The notes under the pieces are model-generated. The model made no database searches and was not told the DNA's origin. It saw only the letters and a list, made by a program, of their open reading frames with translations. From assembly GCA_910589275.1 (NCBI GenBank), contig CAJUTH010000027.1:1-50262 (forward strand): a stretch of 50,262 nucleotides of DNA, read 5' to 3'. A program made the position numbers and the translations under genes. This document shows positions 25,692 through 34,184 of this stretch, piece by piece; position 1 is the first letter of the stretch, and every line of letters starts with the position of its first letter. This DNA is from an uncultured Dorea sp. (GTDB taxonomy: Bacteria; Bacillota; Clostridia; Lachnospirales; Lachnospiraceae).

Positions 25692-25858
25692 AGGGGAGCT
25701 CTTTCTTTGCGCCGGGGAATCTGCTGGACAGCAAAATATATAAAAATATCAGCAAGAAACCGATAGACGTTACAGAACAAAAACCGTATGCTGAGAATAG
25801 GATTATGGAAGGATTCTTCCGCAGAGGATATATGATAAAAGGAAAAGGAGCAGATGGT

Positions 25859-28024
25859 ATGGAAGAACAGAAAACAGGAAGGGTGACAATCCCGACAGAT
25901 ATGGATGTAATACCGGAGACTCTGGAACTTTTAAAACGCTGGGGAGCGGATGCGATCAGGGACTGCGACGGAACTGATTACCCGGAGGAGCTCCGGGATG
26001 TGGGGGCGAAGGTATATGCTACCTATTATACCACAAGGAAGGACAACGCATGGGCAAAGGCGAATCCGGACGAGATACAGCAGATGTATATTATGACGTC
26101 CTTTCATACGGCAGAAGGGAAGGAGCTGCGGATTCATCTGATGGATCATCTGTACCCGGATATGCTGGCGGTAAATGCGGACTGCGATATCAGCCGCTGG
26201 TGGGAGGTTATGGATCGGACAGCGGGGGAGGCAGTCCCGGCCGCGGCGTGGGATTACGACAGGGCGGCAGGCGACGTGGTGCTTCATGAAGCGGAAGCGT
26301 TCCACGAGTATACGGTCAGCTTTCTGGCCTATATTATGTGGGATCCGGTCCATATGTACAACGCGGTGACGAACGACTGGAAGGACGTGGAGAAGCAGAT
26401 CACCTTTGACGTGCGCCAGCCCAAGACCAGAGCCTATTCTATGCAGAGGCTTAAGAAGTATATTCAGGAGAACCCCCACGTGGATGTAATCCGTTATACG
26501 ACATTTTTTCATCAGTTTACACTGATCTTTGACGAGCTTGCCAGAGAAAAATATGTGGACTGGTACGGATATTCCGCGTCGGTGAGCCCTTATATTCTGG
26601 AACAGTTTGAAAGGGAGGCCGGATATCCGTTCCGGCCGGAATACATCATTGATCAGGGCTATATGAACAACGGATACCGCGTTCCTTCTAAGGAATATCA
26701 GGATTTTATGGCATTTCAGAGGCGGGAGGTGGCCCGCCTTGCCAGACAGATGGTAGAGATCACCCATGAAGGCGGCAAAGAGGCCATGATGTTTCTGGGC
26801 GACCACTGGATCGGCATGGAGCCGTTTATGGAGGAATTTAAGGAGATCGGTCTGGACGCGGTGGTGGGAAGCGTGGGAAACGGAGCTACCCTTAGGCTGA
26901 TCAGCGACATTGAGGGCGTGAAGTATACCGAGGGGCGTTTCCTGCCTTATTTCTTCCCGGACACCTTCCACGAAGGGGGCGACCCGGTGAAGGAGGCCAA
27001 GGTAAACTGGGTGACGGCCAGAAGGGCGATCTTAAGGAAGCCCATTGACCGGATCGGCTACGGCGGATATCTGAAGCTGGCTATGCAGTTTCCGGAGTTT
27101 ATCAGCTATGTGGAGAGCGTCTGCAAAGAATTCCGTACGCTGTATGAGAATATTAAGGGGACTACGCCTTACTGTATTAAGAAAGCTGCTGTCTTAAACT
27201 GCTGGGGAAAAATGCGGGCATGGGGAAACCACATGGTACACCATGCGATTTACCATAAGCAGAATTATTCCTACGCGGGCATTATCGAGGCGTTAAGCGG
27301 CGCGCCCTTTGACGTAAGTTTCATTAGTTTTGACGATATCCGGGAGAACCCGGGGCTTCTGTCTGAGATTGATGTAATCCTGAATGTGGGCGACGCTTAC
27401 ACGGCGTATACCGGCGGAGCGGAATGGAAGGACGTAAGGATCATAACGGCCATCCGGCGGTTTATCAGCCGGGGCGGCGGTTTTATCGGCGTAGGAGAGC
27501 CGTCCGCATACCAGTGGCAGGGAAGATTTTTCCAGCTTGCGAAAGCCTTGGGAGTGGAAGAAGAGACGGGATATACCCTGAATGTGGACAAATATAACTG
27601 GCACGAGCGGGAGCATTTTATCACGGAAGACTGTAAGGGAGAACTTGACTTCGGAGAGGGCAAGAAGAATATCTATGCCTTGGAAGGCACTCATGTAATT
27701 CGTGCGGTAGACGGGGGCGTACAGCTTGCCGTTCATTCTTTTGGAGAGGGAAGGTGCGTTTATATCAGCGGCCTGCCGTATAGTTTTGCAAACAGCAGGC
27801 TTTTGTACCGGGCGATTCTCTGGTCGGCGGGGGCGGAAGAAGAACTTCATCGGTGGTTTAGTACAAATTATAATGTGGAAGTCCACGCCTATGTAGAGAA
27901 TAAGAAGTACTGCGTTGTAAACAATACCTACGAACCGCAGGAGACCGTTGTATATAAGGGAAATGGAGAAAGCTTTTCCGTGTCCATGGAAGCCAATGAG
28001 ATCCGCTGGTATGAGATAGATTAA
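25859..28024 (+). CDS. 1,3-beta-galactosyl-N-acetylhexosamine phosphorylase (GH112)
   Basis: A 721-residue GH112 phosphorylase that splits galacto-N-biose or lacto-N-biose with phosphate into galactose 1-phosphate and N-acetylhexosamine in the cytoplasm, saving ATP. Family stretches include YASVSPYIL-like YGYSASVSPYILEQFE, IIDQGYMNNGYRVPSKEYQD, AMMFLGDHWIGMEPF, SVGNGATLRLISDIEGVKY and DTFHEGGDPVKEAKVNWVTA. The frame is open upstream to 25646 but the ATG at 25859, 8 bases after AAGGAG, gives the usual family length of about 720. It lies beside a sugar ABC transporter and AraC regulator. The choice between galacto-N-biose/lacto-N-biose and galactosyl-rhamnose specificity is inferred. Confidence 0.9.
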   Translation: MEEQKTGRVTIPTDMDVIPETLELLKRWGADAIRDCDGTDYPEELRDVGAKVYATYYTTRKDNAWAKANPDEIQQMYIMTSFHTAEGKELRIHLMDHLYPDMLAVNADCDISRWWEVMDRTAGEAVPAAAWDYDRAAGDVVLHEAEAFHEYTVSFLAYIMWDPVHMYNAVTNDWKDVEKQITFDVRQPKTRAYSMQRLKKYIQENPHVDVIRYTTFFHQFTLIFDELAREKYVDWYGYSASVSPYILEQFEREAGYPFRPEYIIDQGYMNNGYRVPSKEYQDFMAFQRREVARLARQMVEITHEGGKEAMMFLGDHWIGMEPFMEEFKEIGLDAVVGSVGNGATLRLISDIEGVKYTEGRFLPYFFPDTFHEGGDPVKEAKVNWVTARRAILRKPIDRIGYGGYLKLAMQFPEFISYVESVCKEFRTLYENIKGTTPYCIKKAAVLNCWGKMRAWGNHMVHHAIYHKQNYSYAGIIEALSGAPFDVSFISFDDIRENPGLLSEIDVILNVGDAYTAYTGGAEWKDVRIITAIRRFISRGGGFIGVGEPSAYQWQGRFFQLAKALGVEEETGYTLNVDKYNWHEREHFITEDCKGELDFGEGKKNIYALEGTHVIRAVDGGVQLAVHSFGEGRCVYISGLPYSFANSRLLYRAILWSAGAEEELHRWFSTNYNVEVHAYVENKKYCVVNNTYEPQETVVYKGNGESFSVSMEANEIRWYEID

Positions 28025-28041
28025 GGGGGCATATTCATTGG

Positions 28042-28893
28042 TTAACTTCTCCCATCCGCCTGCTTCCGGTACTGTGCCGGCGTAATGTTCAGCTCCTTGC
28101 GGAAAACCTGCGAGAAATAGGACTGGGAGGAGAACCCGGCTGCCTGCGCGATCTTTGCGATGGGATAGTCCGTAGTTTCAAGGAGATGTCTGGCTTCGCT
28201 CAGCCTGCGGCTGATCAGGTAATTGATCGGCGAGATTCCCTTATATTTTTTAAAAGCGTGAACCATATAATATTTATTCATATAGGTCAGTCCGCTCAGC
28301 ATCTCTAGAGTAATATTCTCCGTAAAATGTTCATCTAGGTACTGTTCAATAAAACGGCATTCTCTGGAGGCCTTGTCAATAGAAGCGCAGTCCAGCGTGG
28401 ACTTTGTGTCCCGCATCAGCAGAAGCAGCAAAATTTCCAGAAGATCCTGACAGACTTCCGTATAATGGTCCTTTTTCTGCTGCAGCTCCTGAAGGATGGA
28501 TTTCAGATAGAACAGGATCTCCGTGCGGTGGTCCGGGAGATTATAAATGCGGTAGTCGCTCTGCGCCTGCCCGGAATGCAGGAACAGCAGGCCGTCGAGC
28601 CCTAAGATAATATATTCTAGGGCTTCTTTGCCGTGGTTAAATTCCGTGTGCATGATATTGGGATTGATGATGATCAGGTCATCCTTTCCCACAAAAAAGG
28701 TTTTGTCCTCTACCTGAAATTTGCCGGTTCCGTTTACCACAAAGAAAACCTCCGTAAACGGATGGGCGTGCATTACGCTCTGCCATTTTTTATCATAGCA
28801 GGAGTGGGTTATATAAAGTAACTGTGTGTTCAGGGAACGGGTCAGTCTGGAATCTGGTTTTGGGAAGTCCGGTTTATATCTCTGGTAAGGCAT
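28042..28893 (-). CDS. AraC-family regulator with cupin sensor domain
   Basis: A 283-residue regulator. The N-terminal cupin-like ligand domain (HAHPFTEVFFVVNGTGKFQ, FFVGKDDLIIINPNIMHTE) is followed by two helix-turn-helix units of the AraC/XylS type at the C-terminus (YMVHAFKKYKGISPINYL, IAKIAQAAGFSSQSYFSQVF, FRKELNITPAQYRK). I start at ATG 28893 with GGAG 5 bases upstream; the open frame extends further but without a site. It is divergent from the transporter operon and convergent with the GH112 gene, so it likely activates both in response to the host-glycan disaccharide. Confidence 0.85.
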   Translation of the reverse strand: MPYQRYKPDFPKPDSRLTRSLNTQLLYITHSCYDKKWQSVMHAHPFTEVFFVVNGTGKFQVEDKTFFVGKDDLIIINPNIMHTEFNHGKEALEYIILGLDGLLFLHSGQAQSDYRIYNLPDHRTEILFYLKSILQELQQKKDHYTEVCQDLLEILLLLLMRDTKSTLDCASIDKASRECRFIEQYLDEHFTENITLEMLSGLTYMNKYYMVHAFKKYKGISPINYLISRRLSEARHLLETTDYPIAKIAQAAGFSSQSYFSQVFRKELNITPAQYRKQADGRS

Positions 28894-29134
28894 GTAAACT
28901 CCAATCTTTTTAAATATTGAGATGGTTGTGTATAAAATATACGAAAGAAACAAGTCTATTATACTTGAAATTGATAATTGTTACAATAATTTTGCGGAAA
29001 ATAGTTGATATGTGCAGACAAAAAAGCAATATCTATAAAAAAGTGAACAAGATACGTATAGGAATTAATTGGGATTTAGGTTATGATAAAACTAATCAGT
29101 CACTTGAAATGTCAAAGAGATTAGGAGGAAAAAA
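28894..29134. promoter_or_regulatory. Divergent control region of the sugar operon
   Basis: This AT-rich gap separates the AraC-family gene (minus) from the binding-protein gene (plus). It must hold both promoters and the AraC binding site. I see AT-rich -10-like stretches but no box pair good enough to name. A TTAGGAGG ribosome site precedes the binding-protein ATG. Confidence 0.45.
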
Positions 29135-30487
29135 ATGAAAAAGGAAAAGTTGAAAAGATGGCTGGCGGCCGGACTTGTAGCTGCTATGACGATGACCTGT
29201 CTGGCAGGCTGCGGCGGCAGCTCTGACGGAGACGGCGGGGGTGGAGAAGCCGACGGCGACGGACAGGTTCTCAAGGTTGCGGCTCTTGAGAGCGCATACG
29301 GCGCAGACATGTGGACAGAGGTTGCGGCTGCTTTTGAGGAGACGCATGAGGGCGTTACGGTTGAGGTTACCACAGACAAGAAGATCGAGGACAAGATTAC
29401 TCCGGCTATGAAGAGCGGGGATTATCCGGATGTTGTACACTGTGCGACCGGACGTGACGCAGCCCTTACCGAGACGCTGACAAAGGAAAAAGGACTGGCA
29501 TGTCTGGATGAAGTGCTGGATATGACGGTTCCGGGCGAAGACGTAACAGTAAAGGATAAGATCCTTCCGGGCTTCCTTGATACACTGGGAACCATGCCTT
29601 ACAATGACGGCAAGACCTATTATGCACCGATGTTCTACAGCCCATGCGGATTATTCTACAACGCAAAGCTGTTAGAGGATAAGAAGTGGGAAGTTCCAAC
29701 TACATGGGATGAGATGTGGGAACTTGGCGACAAGGCGAAGGAAGAGGGGATCGCGCTCTTTACCTATCCGACTACCGGATATTTTGACGCATTTACCTAT
29801 GCGCTGTTAGAGTCGTCAGGCGGAGCAGATTTCTATAACAAGTGTATGACTTATGAGGACGGGATCTGGGAGTCTTACGAGGCAACGGCAGTATTTGAAC
29901 TGATCGGCAAGCTTGCCCAGTATGTAGAGCCTACCACAGTGGGCAATGCCAATGACGAAGGATTTACCAAGAACCAGCAGTTAATCCTTGATAACAAGGC
30001 GATCTTCTGCCCGAACGGCACATGGCTTCCGGGCGAGATGGCGGACGCTCCGAGAGCAGAAGGATTCGAGTGGGGATTCACGGCGGTTCCAGCGGTAGCG
30101 GCAGGCGAAAAGCCGTCATCCTTCACCTTCTTTGAGCAGCTCTGGGTACCGGCAGAGGCGAAGAATCCGGATCTTGCGATGGAGTGGGTTGCATTTATGT
30201 ATTCCGATAAGGCGGCAGAGATTTTTGCAGAAGCGGGAGCAATCCAGCCGATCAATGGAATCTCTGAGAAGCTGAGTGATGAGAATAAACTTTACTATCA
30301 GGTTTATGATAATGACGCGGCTGTGGCAGTAATGGGCGGATTTGCAGCTACGGAGCCGGTAGAGGGCGTATCCATGGCAGATTCTCTCTTCAAGGCTGTT
30401 GACAGTATCGTAAGCGGCGACAAGACTGTAGACGAGTGGCAGGCCGGAGTAGAAGAGGCAAGCGACAAGTTAAGAGACGCAATGTAG
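29135..30487 (+). CDS. Sugar ABC transporter substrate-binding lipoprotein
   Basis: A 450-residue extracellular lipoprotein. The signal peptide (KKEKLKRWLAAGLVAAMTMT) ends in the lipobox LAGC, lipidated Cys26, followed by a Gly/Ser/Asp linker. The mature part is a carbohydrate-type solute-binding protein (family 1). Two permeases follow and a GH112 phosphorylase lies nearby, so the ligand is probably galacto-N-biose or lacto-N-biose from mucin or milk oligosaccharides; this is inference from context. A hairpin separates it from the permeases, which would favour excess binding protein. Confidence 0.88.
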   Translation: MKKEKLKRWLAAGLVAAMTMTCLAGCGGSSDGDGGGGEADGDGQVLKVAALESAYGADMWTEVAAAFEETHEGVTVEVTTDKKIEDKITPAMKSGDYPDVVHCATGRDAALTETLTKEKGLACLDEVLDMTVPGEDVTVKDKILPGFLDTLGTMPYNDGKTYYAPMFYSPCGLFYNAKLLEDKKWEVPTTWDEMWELGDKAKEEGIALFTYPTTGYFDAFTYALLESSGGADFYNKCMTYEDGIWESYEATAVFELIGKLAQYVEPTTVGNANDEGFTKNQQLILDNKAIFCPNGTWLPGEMADAPRAEGFEWGFTAVPAVAAGEKPSSFTFFEQLWVPAEAKNPDLAMEWVAFMYSDKAAEIFAEAGAIQPINGISEKLSDENKLYYQVYDNDAAVAVMGGFAATEPVEGVSMADSLFKAVDSIVSGDKTVDEWQAGVEEASDKLRDAM

Positions 30488-30507
30488 TGACAGGCGGCAT
30501 CAGGGCG

Positions 30508-30529
30508 GGGGGACAGTTGTATGTCCCCC
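30508..30529 (+). terminator. Attenuator-like hairpin between binding protein and permeases
   Basis: GGGGGACA (30508-30515) and TGTCCCCC (30522-30529) form an 8-bp stem with a 6-base loop, 20 bases after the binding-protein stop and 100 bases before the permease. The tail GTCTTATCTT is a weak T-tract. Such elements commonly set higher levels of the binding protein mRNA. Confidence 0.6.
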
Positions 30530-30631
30530 TGTCTTATCTTACAGGAAAATCAACGCAGGAGTGCGTAAAAGGCGCTCCCGCTATCCGGCATGAAGGGGTA
30601 TCCGGCCGGATTTTTAAGAGGAGGGCGGAGA

Positions 30632-31525
30632 ATGAAGAGTAAACGGGGCAGAAATGGCTTTATCGCAGTGTGCATACTGCCTTCCGTCATTTTGTTTATT
30701 ATATTTATGCTTATTCCTACGATCAATGTATTTAAAATGTCCCTGTATAAATGGGGCGGATTTTCGAATCATAAGACTTTTGTGGGGATGAATAATTTTA
30801 AGATCCTGTTTCAGGATGATAAGTTCTACCGGTCGTTCCAGAACTCGATTCTTCTGATCGTACTGGTGACCATTATCACGATGGCATTTGCGCTGATTTT
30901 TGCGGCAATTCTGTCAAGGGAAAAGATTAAGGGGCAGAATTTTTTCCGGATTATATTCTATATACCGAATATACTTTCGGTTGTTGTAATATCGGCGATC
31001 TTTTCGGCAATTTACGATCCGAACCAAGGGCTGCTGAATAGTATCCTGTCGGTATTTCGGGCGAAGGACGCGGCGCCTATTTTGTGGCTGGGCAATCAGC
31101 GGCTGGTGGTGTACAGTCTTGTGATCGCGATGGTGTGGCAGGCGATCGGGTATTATATGGTCATGTATATGGCAAGTATGGCCGGAGTGCCGGAGAGTTT
31201 GTATGAGTCGGCTAATCTGGAAGGCGCGGGGAAAATCTATCAGTTTTTCCACATTACGCTGCCGCTGATCTGGACCAATGTGCGCACTACGCTGACATTT
31301 TTCATTATCAGTACCATTAACTTAAGCTTCCTGTTTGTTCAGGCTATGACAAGCGGCAAGCCGGACGGCGCCAGCGAGGTATTCTTAAGCTATATGTACG
31401 CACAGGCGTATACCAATTCCTCTTACGGATACGGTATGGCGATCGGCGTTGTAGTATTCCTGTTCTCCTTCGGGCTTGCAGGACTGGTGAATTTTGTGAC
31501 CAAGCGGGAACCGCTGGAGTTTTAG
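30632..31525 (+). CDS. Sugar ABC transporter permease 1 (MalF-type)
   Basis: A 297-residue integral membrane protein with about six membrane segments and the EAA loop that docks the ATPase (YESANLEGAGKIYQFFHITLPL). It starts at ATG 30632 after GGAGGGCGGAGA; the upstream open frame has no ribosome site. It pairs with the next gene to form the channel. Confidence 0.88.
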   Translation: MKSKRGRNGFIAVCILPSVILFIIFMLIPTINVFKMSLYKWGGFSNHKTFVGMNNFKILFQDDKFYRSFQNSILLIVLVTIITMAFALIFAAILSREKIKGQNFFRIIFYIPNILSVVVISAIFSAIYDPNQGLLNSILSVFRAKDAAPILWLGNQRLVVYSLVIAMVWQAIGYYMVMYMASMAGVPESLYESANLEGAGKIYQFFHITLPLIWTNVRTTLTFFIISTINLSFLFVQAMTSGKPDGASEVFLSYMYAQAYTNSSYGYGMAIGVVVFLFSFGLAGLVNFVTKREPLEF

Positions 31526-31537
31526 GAGGGAGAAAGT

Positions 31538-32407
31538 ATGGACAAGACAAGCAGACGGTTGTACAAATTGTTTATCTACGCGGTGCTGCTGGCTCTGGCA
31601 GTCAGTATCGTTGTTCCGGTCGGCTGGGTATTTCTCGCTTCGATTAAGGAAAATTCCGAGTTTTACGGCAATCCGTGGGCGATGCCTAAGGGCGTTTATA
31701 TCCAGAACTTTATTGACGCGTTCGCAGAGGCGCGGATGGGCGATTATTTTATGAATTCCGTCATCGTGACGGCGCTGGCTCTTCTTCTTCTGCTGGTGCT
31801 GGCCCTTCCGGCCGCGTATGTGCTGGCGCGCTACCGGTTTCCGGGCAGCAAGCTTTGTAATGTAATGTTTATGGGCGGATTGTTTATCAATGTAAACTAT
31901 ATTGTAGTTCCTATTTTCCTGATGTTCGTGGACGGGGACAGATGGCTGAATCAGGTGATCGGCAGAGGGTTCTTCTTAAACAACCTGTTTATTGTGGCGC
32001 TGGTGTATGCATCGACGGCTCTGCCCTTTACCATCTATCTGCTGTCAGGCTTTTTTATAACTATACCAAAGGATTATGAGGAGGCGGCGTTTGTGGACGG
32101 CTGCGGATACTGGAGGACTATGATACAGATTATGATGCCGATGGCAAGGCCTAGTATTATTACTGTGATTCTGTTTAACTTCCTTTCCTTCTGGAATGAG
32201 TATATTATTTCCATGACGTTGCTCACAGGAGAAGAGCAGACCCTGCCGGTAGGCTTGATGCGCCTGATGCAGGCACAGCAGGCGGCGGCAAATTACGGAA
32301 GGCTCTATGCGGGTCTGGTAATTGTAATGCTTCCGGTGCTGATTTTGTATATCTGCGTACAGAAGAAGCTGACGGAAGGGATGAGCTTAGGCGGACTGAA
32401 AGGATAA
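31538..32407 (+). CDS. Sugar ABC transporter permease 2 (MalG-type)
   Basis: A 289-residue membrane protein with six predicted segments and an EAA loop (YEEAAFVDGCGYWRTMIQIM). It lies 12 bases after permease 1, with AGGAGGGAG before the ATG. No ATPase gene follows, so the transporter probably borrows a shared MsmK-type ATPase encoded elsewhere, as is usual for this transporter class in Firmicutes. Confidence 0.88.
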   Translation: MDKTSRRLYKLFIYAVLLALAVSIVVPVGWVFLASIKENSEFYGNPWAMPKGVYIQNFIDAFAEARMGDYFMNSVIVTALALLLLLVLALPAAYVLARYRFPGSKLCNVMFMGGLFINVNYIVVPIFLMFVDGDRWLNQVIGRGFFLNNLFIVALVYASTALPFTIYLLSGFFITIPKDYEEAAFVDGCGYWRTMIQIMMPMARPSIITVILFNFLSFWNEYIISMTLLTGEEQTLPVGLMRLMQAQQAAANYGRLYAGLVIVMLPVLILYICVQKKLTEGMSLGGLKG

Positions 32408-32437
32408 CGGGTACGGCAGACAGGAGGGAAATGGGTT

Positions 32438-32605
32438 ATGAATAAATGGCTGGTCAGACTGGCCGCGCTGATTGCTTTTGCGATATGCATCGCCCTGATC
32501 GTAATCGGACAGAGGACAGTAGGGGTGTCTCATCTGATGAAGATGATGGCGGGACTTCTGGGGCTTTTGGCGCTGCTGTTTGCGTATAATAAGACGCATC
32601 AGTGA
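32438..32605 (+). CDS. Small two-segment membrane protein in the sugar operon (DUF6903-like)
   Basis: A 55-residue protein, too short for many gene finders. It has two hydrophobic segments (LAALIAFAICIALIVIG and MAGLLGLLALLFAY) joined by GQRTVGVSHLMKM. CAGGAGGGAAATGGGTT precedes the ATG, and it directly follows the permease gene, so it is probably translated. It resembles a family I recall as DUF6903; a role in stabilising or regulating the transporter is only a guess. Confidence 0.6.
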   Translation: MNKWLVRLAALIAFAICIALIVIGQRTVGVSHLMKMMAGLLGLLALLFAYNKTHQ

Positions 32606-32704
32606 GAAAGAATGGAATTTTTATTCCGAATATGTTGGGAAAGATAAAAGATTTGTTGTATACTCCCTTGAGAAAAGGGAGGGAGAATGTTATACTAACC
32701 TGAG

Positions 32705-32740
32705 AAGTCGGCTGATGTTTTAGCCGGCTTACTCTTATTT
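32705..32740 (+). terminator. Terminator of the sugar transporter operon
   Basis: AAGTCGGCT (32705-32713) and AGCCGGCTT (32722-32730) form a 9-bp stem (one G-T pair) with an 8-base loop, followed by the T-rich ACTCTTATTTT. Confidence 0.7.
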
Positions 32741-32789
32741 TGAATCGTTTCGGCGTTCGCGGCCTAAATATATGCTGTTCGCAGATAAG

Positions 32790-32820
32790 TTGTCTATTTC
32801 TTTGTAAAAGGTGATATAAT
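32790..32820 (+). promoter_or_regulatory. Candidate promoter of the 184-residue hypothetical gene
   Basis: A perfect TATAAT (32815-32820) lies 38 bases before the ATG at 32859. The best -35 (TTGTCT, 32790-32795) is 19 bases away, which is slightly long. Confidence 0.45.
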
Positions 32821-32858
32821 CTATTTTAAATATATAGCGAAAGCAGAAAGGGAAAACG

Positions 32859-33413
32859 ATGTATTATAATTTAGTTCAAATTGAGGCGATTAAATTAGCT
32901 GTATGGAATGCAGAGAGCAGGAAGCGCTTTTCAAAGGAGATATTGAAGGAAAGTATCACATGGCTGATAGAAGCGTATCAGCATAGCAGTGATGAGTTTT
33001 TTCTCGAAAAAGCATTCAGCCATATCTACGCATATTTGGACTTAGGTTTTTCGTATGAAGAGATAAGCGGGCAGATTGCGTATATAACAGAAAACCTGGC
33101 TGTGGATGATGAAGATTTGGAAGCGCTGAAAAAGAGACGCTATCCTCGGATCAAGCTAAGCAAGAGTAATATTCGCAGCCTGATGGGAAGATGGAATCCG
33201 GTATTGCATTCTATGACAATAACAGAGGTGGTAGATGATATTTATGAGAAGACAGTTGAAAAACTGGAAGGAGAATATCTATATCATTGTGGAAAAATAA
33301 TTAGCAGCCAGGACGAAGAATGTCTGTGGCAGCATACGTACAAGTTATACATAAACGATGGAGATGCATTGTTTCAGGATGTGAATAGATATAAATATTA
33401 TCAGTTAGTGTAG
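32859..33413 (+). CDS. Hypothetical protein, mainly helical
   Basis: A 184-residue soluble protein, rich in Glu, Lys, Tyr and Ile, with no motif I recognise. It has its own promoter and an AAAGGGAAAACG ribosome region. It lies between the sugar operon and the xre/lanthipeptide region. No conserved catalytic residues stand out. Confidence 0.5.
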   Translation: MYYNLVQIEAIKLAVWNAESRKRFSKEILKESITWLIEAYQHSSDEFFLEKAFSHIYAYLDLGFSYEEISGQIAYITENLAVDDEDLEALKKRRYPRIKLSKSNIRSLMGRWNPVLHSMTITEVVDDIYEKTVEKLEGEYLYHCGKIISSQDEECLWQHTYKLYINDGDALFQDVNRYKYYQLV

Positions 33414-33600
33414 AAGTTCATTTCGGCATCTTGTCAGGGAAAGCTGGGGATATGTGCCGGGTAATGGAGGCTGTCCGAACAGTTACCGTCTTAACGGAGT
33501 TTTCTATTTGATTTACAATTCCGGGAAGGCGTTTTTTTATTATTTGAGAATGGGGGATGAACTGTATTAGCTGTTAAGAGTTAGGAAATATTTGCATTCG
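33414..33600. other. Gap upstream of promoter element A
   Basis: No gene seen. A short hairpin (CCGT-ctta-ACGG) followed by TTTTCT may end the upstream transcript. A LytTR-site-like stretch (AGCTGTTAAGAGTTAGG) lies near 33570, just upstream of promoter element A. Confidence 0.35.
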
Positions 33601-33661
33601 AGGACAAAATACTGTCGATTGGCGGCCAATTTTACACATGTATGGAAAAATATGTTATAAT
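33601..33661 (+). promoter_or_regulatory. Promoter element A (repeated with 39767-39828)
   Basis: The element consists of AGGACA...CTGTC (inverted GACA/TGTC, 33603-33606 and 33613-33616), then TTGGCGGCCAA (33619-33629), then 26 bases, then a perfect TATAAT (33656-33661). The same parts with the same spacings recur before the T7SS operon. Reading rightwards, it would transcribe antisense through the xre gene towards the LytTR regulator gene. Confidence 0.6.
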
Positions 33662-33984
33662 TTGTCCATATTATCCAAGGCTAATTTCAGGAAATTCAAG
33701 ATACGTAACTGCCATTCAGCAGGGAACTTTTCCACTGTGATCTTAATTTCTTCCGACACAGAAACAGCGCCGGACTGGTCTGTGATGAGCAGATCGCACA
33801 GAATATCCTGAGGAGGTACGCCAAGCGCTTTGGATAATGCAGGTATATAGGATAGAGAAGGAATCTGAGAACCTTGCTCAAAATGGTTCATTTGGCTGTT
33901 TGAAATATTGAGCGCAAGAGCCAGTTCCTTTTGGGTCATTCCTTTGGATTCACGAATAGACCTTATGCGTTCTCCTATTTCCAT
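33655..33984 (-). CDS. XRE-family transcriptional repressor
   Basis: A 109-residue regulator. The N-terminal helix-turn-helix domain (GERIRSIRESKGMTQKELAL, NISNSQMNHFEQGSQIP, LSKALGVPPQDI) is of the Cro/C1 type, and the C-terminal 45 residues form a helical extension, probably for dimerisation. AGGAGGTG precedes the start. It is divergent from the LytTR-kinase-lanA-lanM genes and lies under antisense transcription from promoter element A, so it may be a repressor of the lanthipeptide operon. Confidence 0.85.
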   Translation of the reverse strand: MEIGERIRSIRESKGMTQKELALALNISNSQMNHFEQGSQIPSLSYIPALSKALGVPPQDILCDLLITDQSGAVSVSEEIKITVEKFPAEWQLRILNFLKLALDNMDKL

Positions 33985-34033
33985 CGCTGTGCACCTCCTA
34001 ACTAATATCTATTTTACCAGTGATAACATAAAA

Positions 34034-34045
34034 ACGATATTTCGT
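34034..34045. promoter_or_regulatory. Candidate XRE operator palindrome
   Basis: ACGA-TATT-TCGT is a perfect inverted repeat in the 200-base gap between the divergent xre and LytTR genes; a wider CGATA...TATCG pair also surrounds part of it. XRE repressors often bind such sites near their own promoter. Confidence 0.4.
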
Positions 34046-34184
34046 ATAAGTGTATCGATTCATAAATAATAAATTTGCGTACTGCAAAAAAGCATAGAAG
34101 CAGGTTTTAATGTTCTGTAAGATAGTATTTCATGGTGTGCTTAGAAATATAAGCAATGAATTGTGTGTTTACGGAGGGAAAGTA

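Noticed and set aside
25646..25858. N-terminal extension of the GH112 enzyme
   Set aside because: It overlaps the end of the phosphatase gene, has no ribosome site, and would exceed the usual family length.
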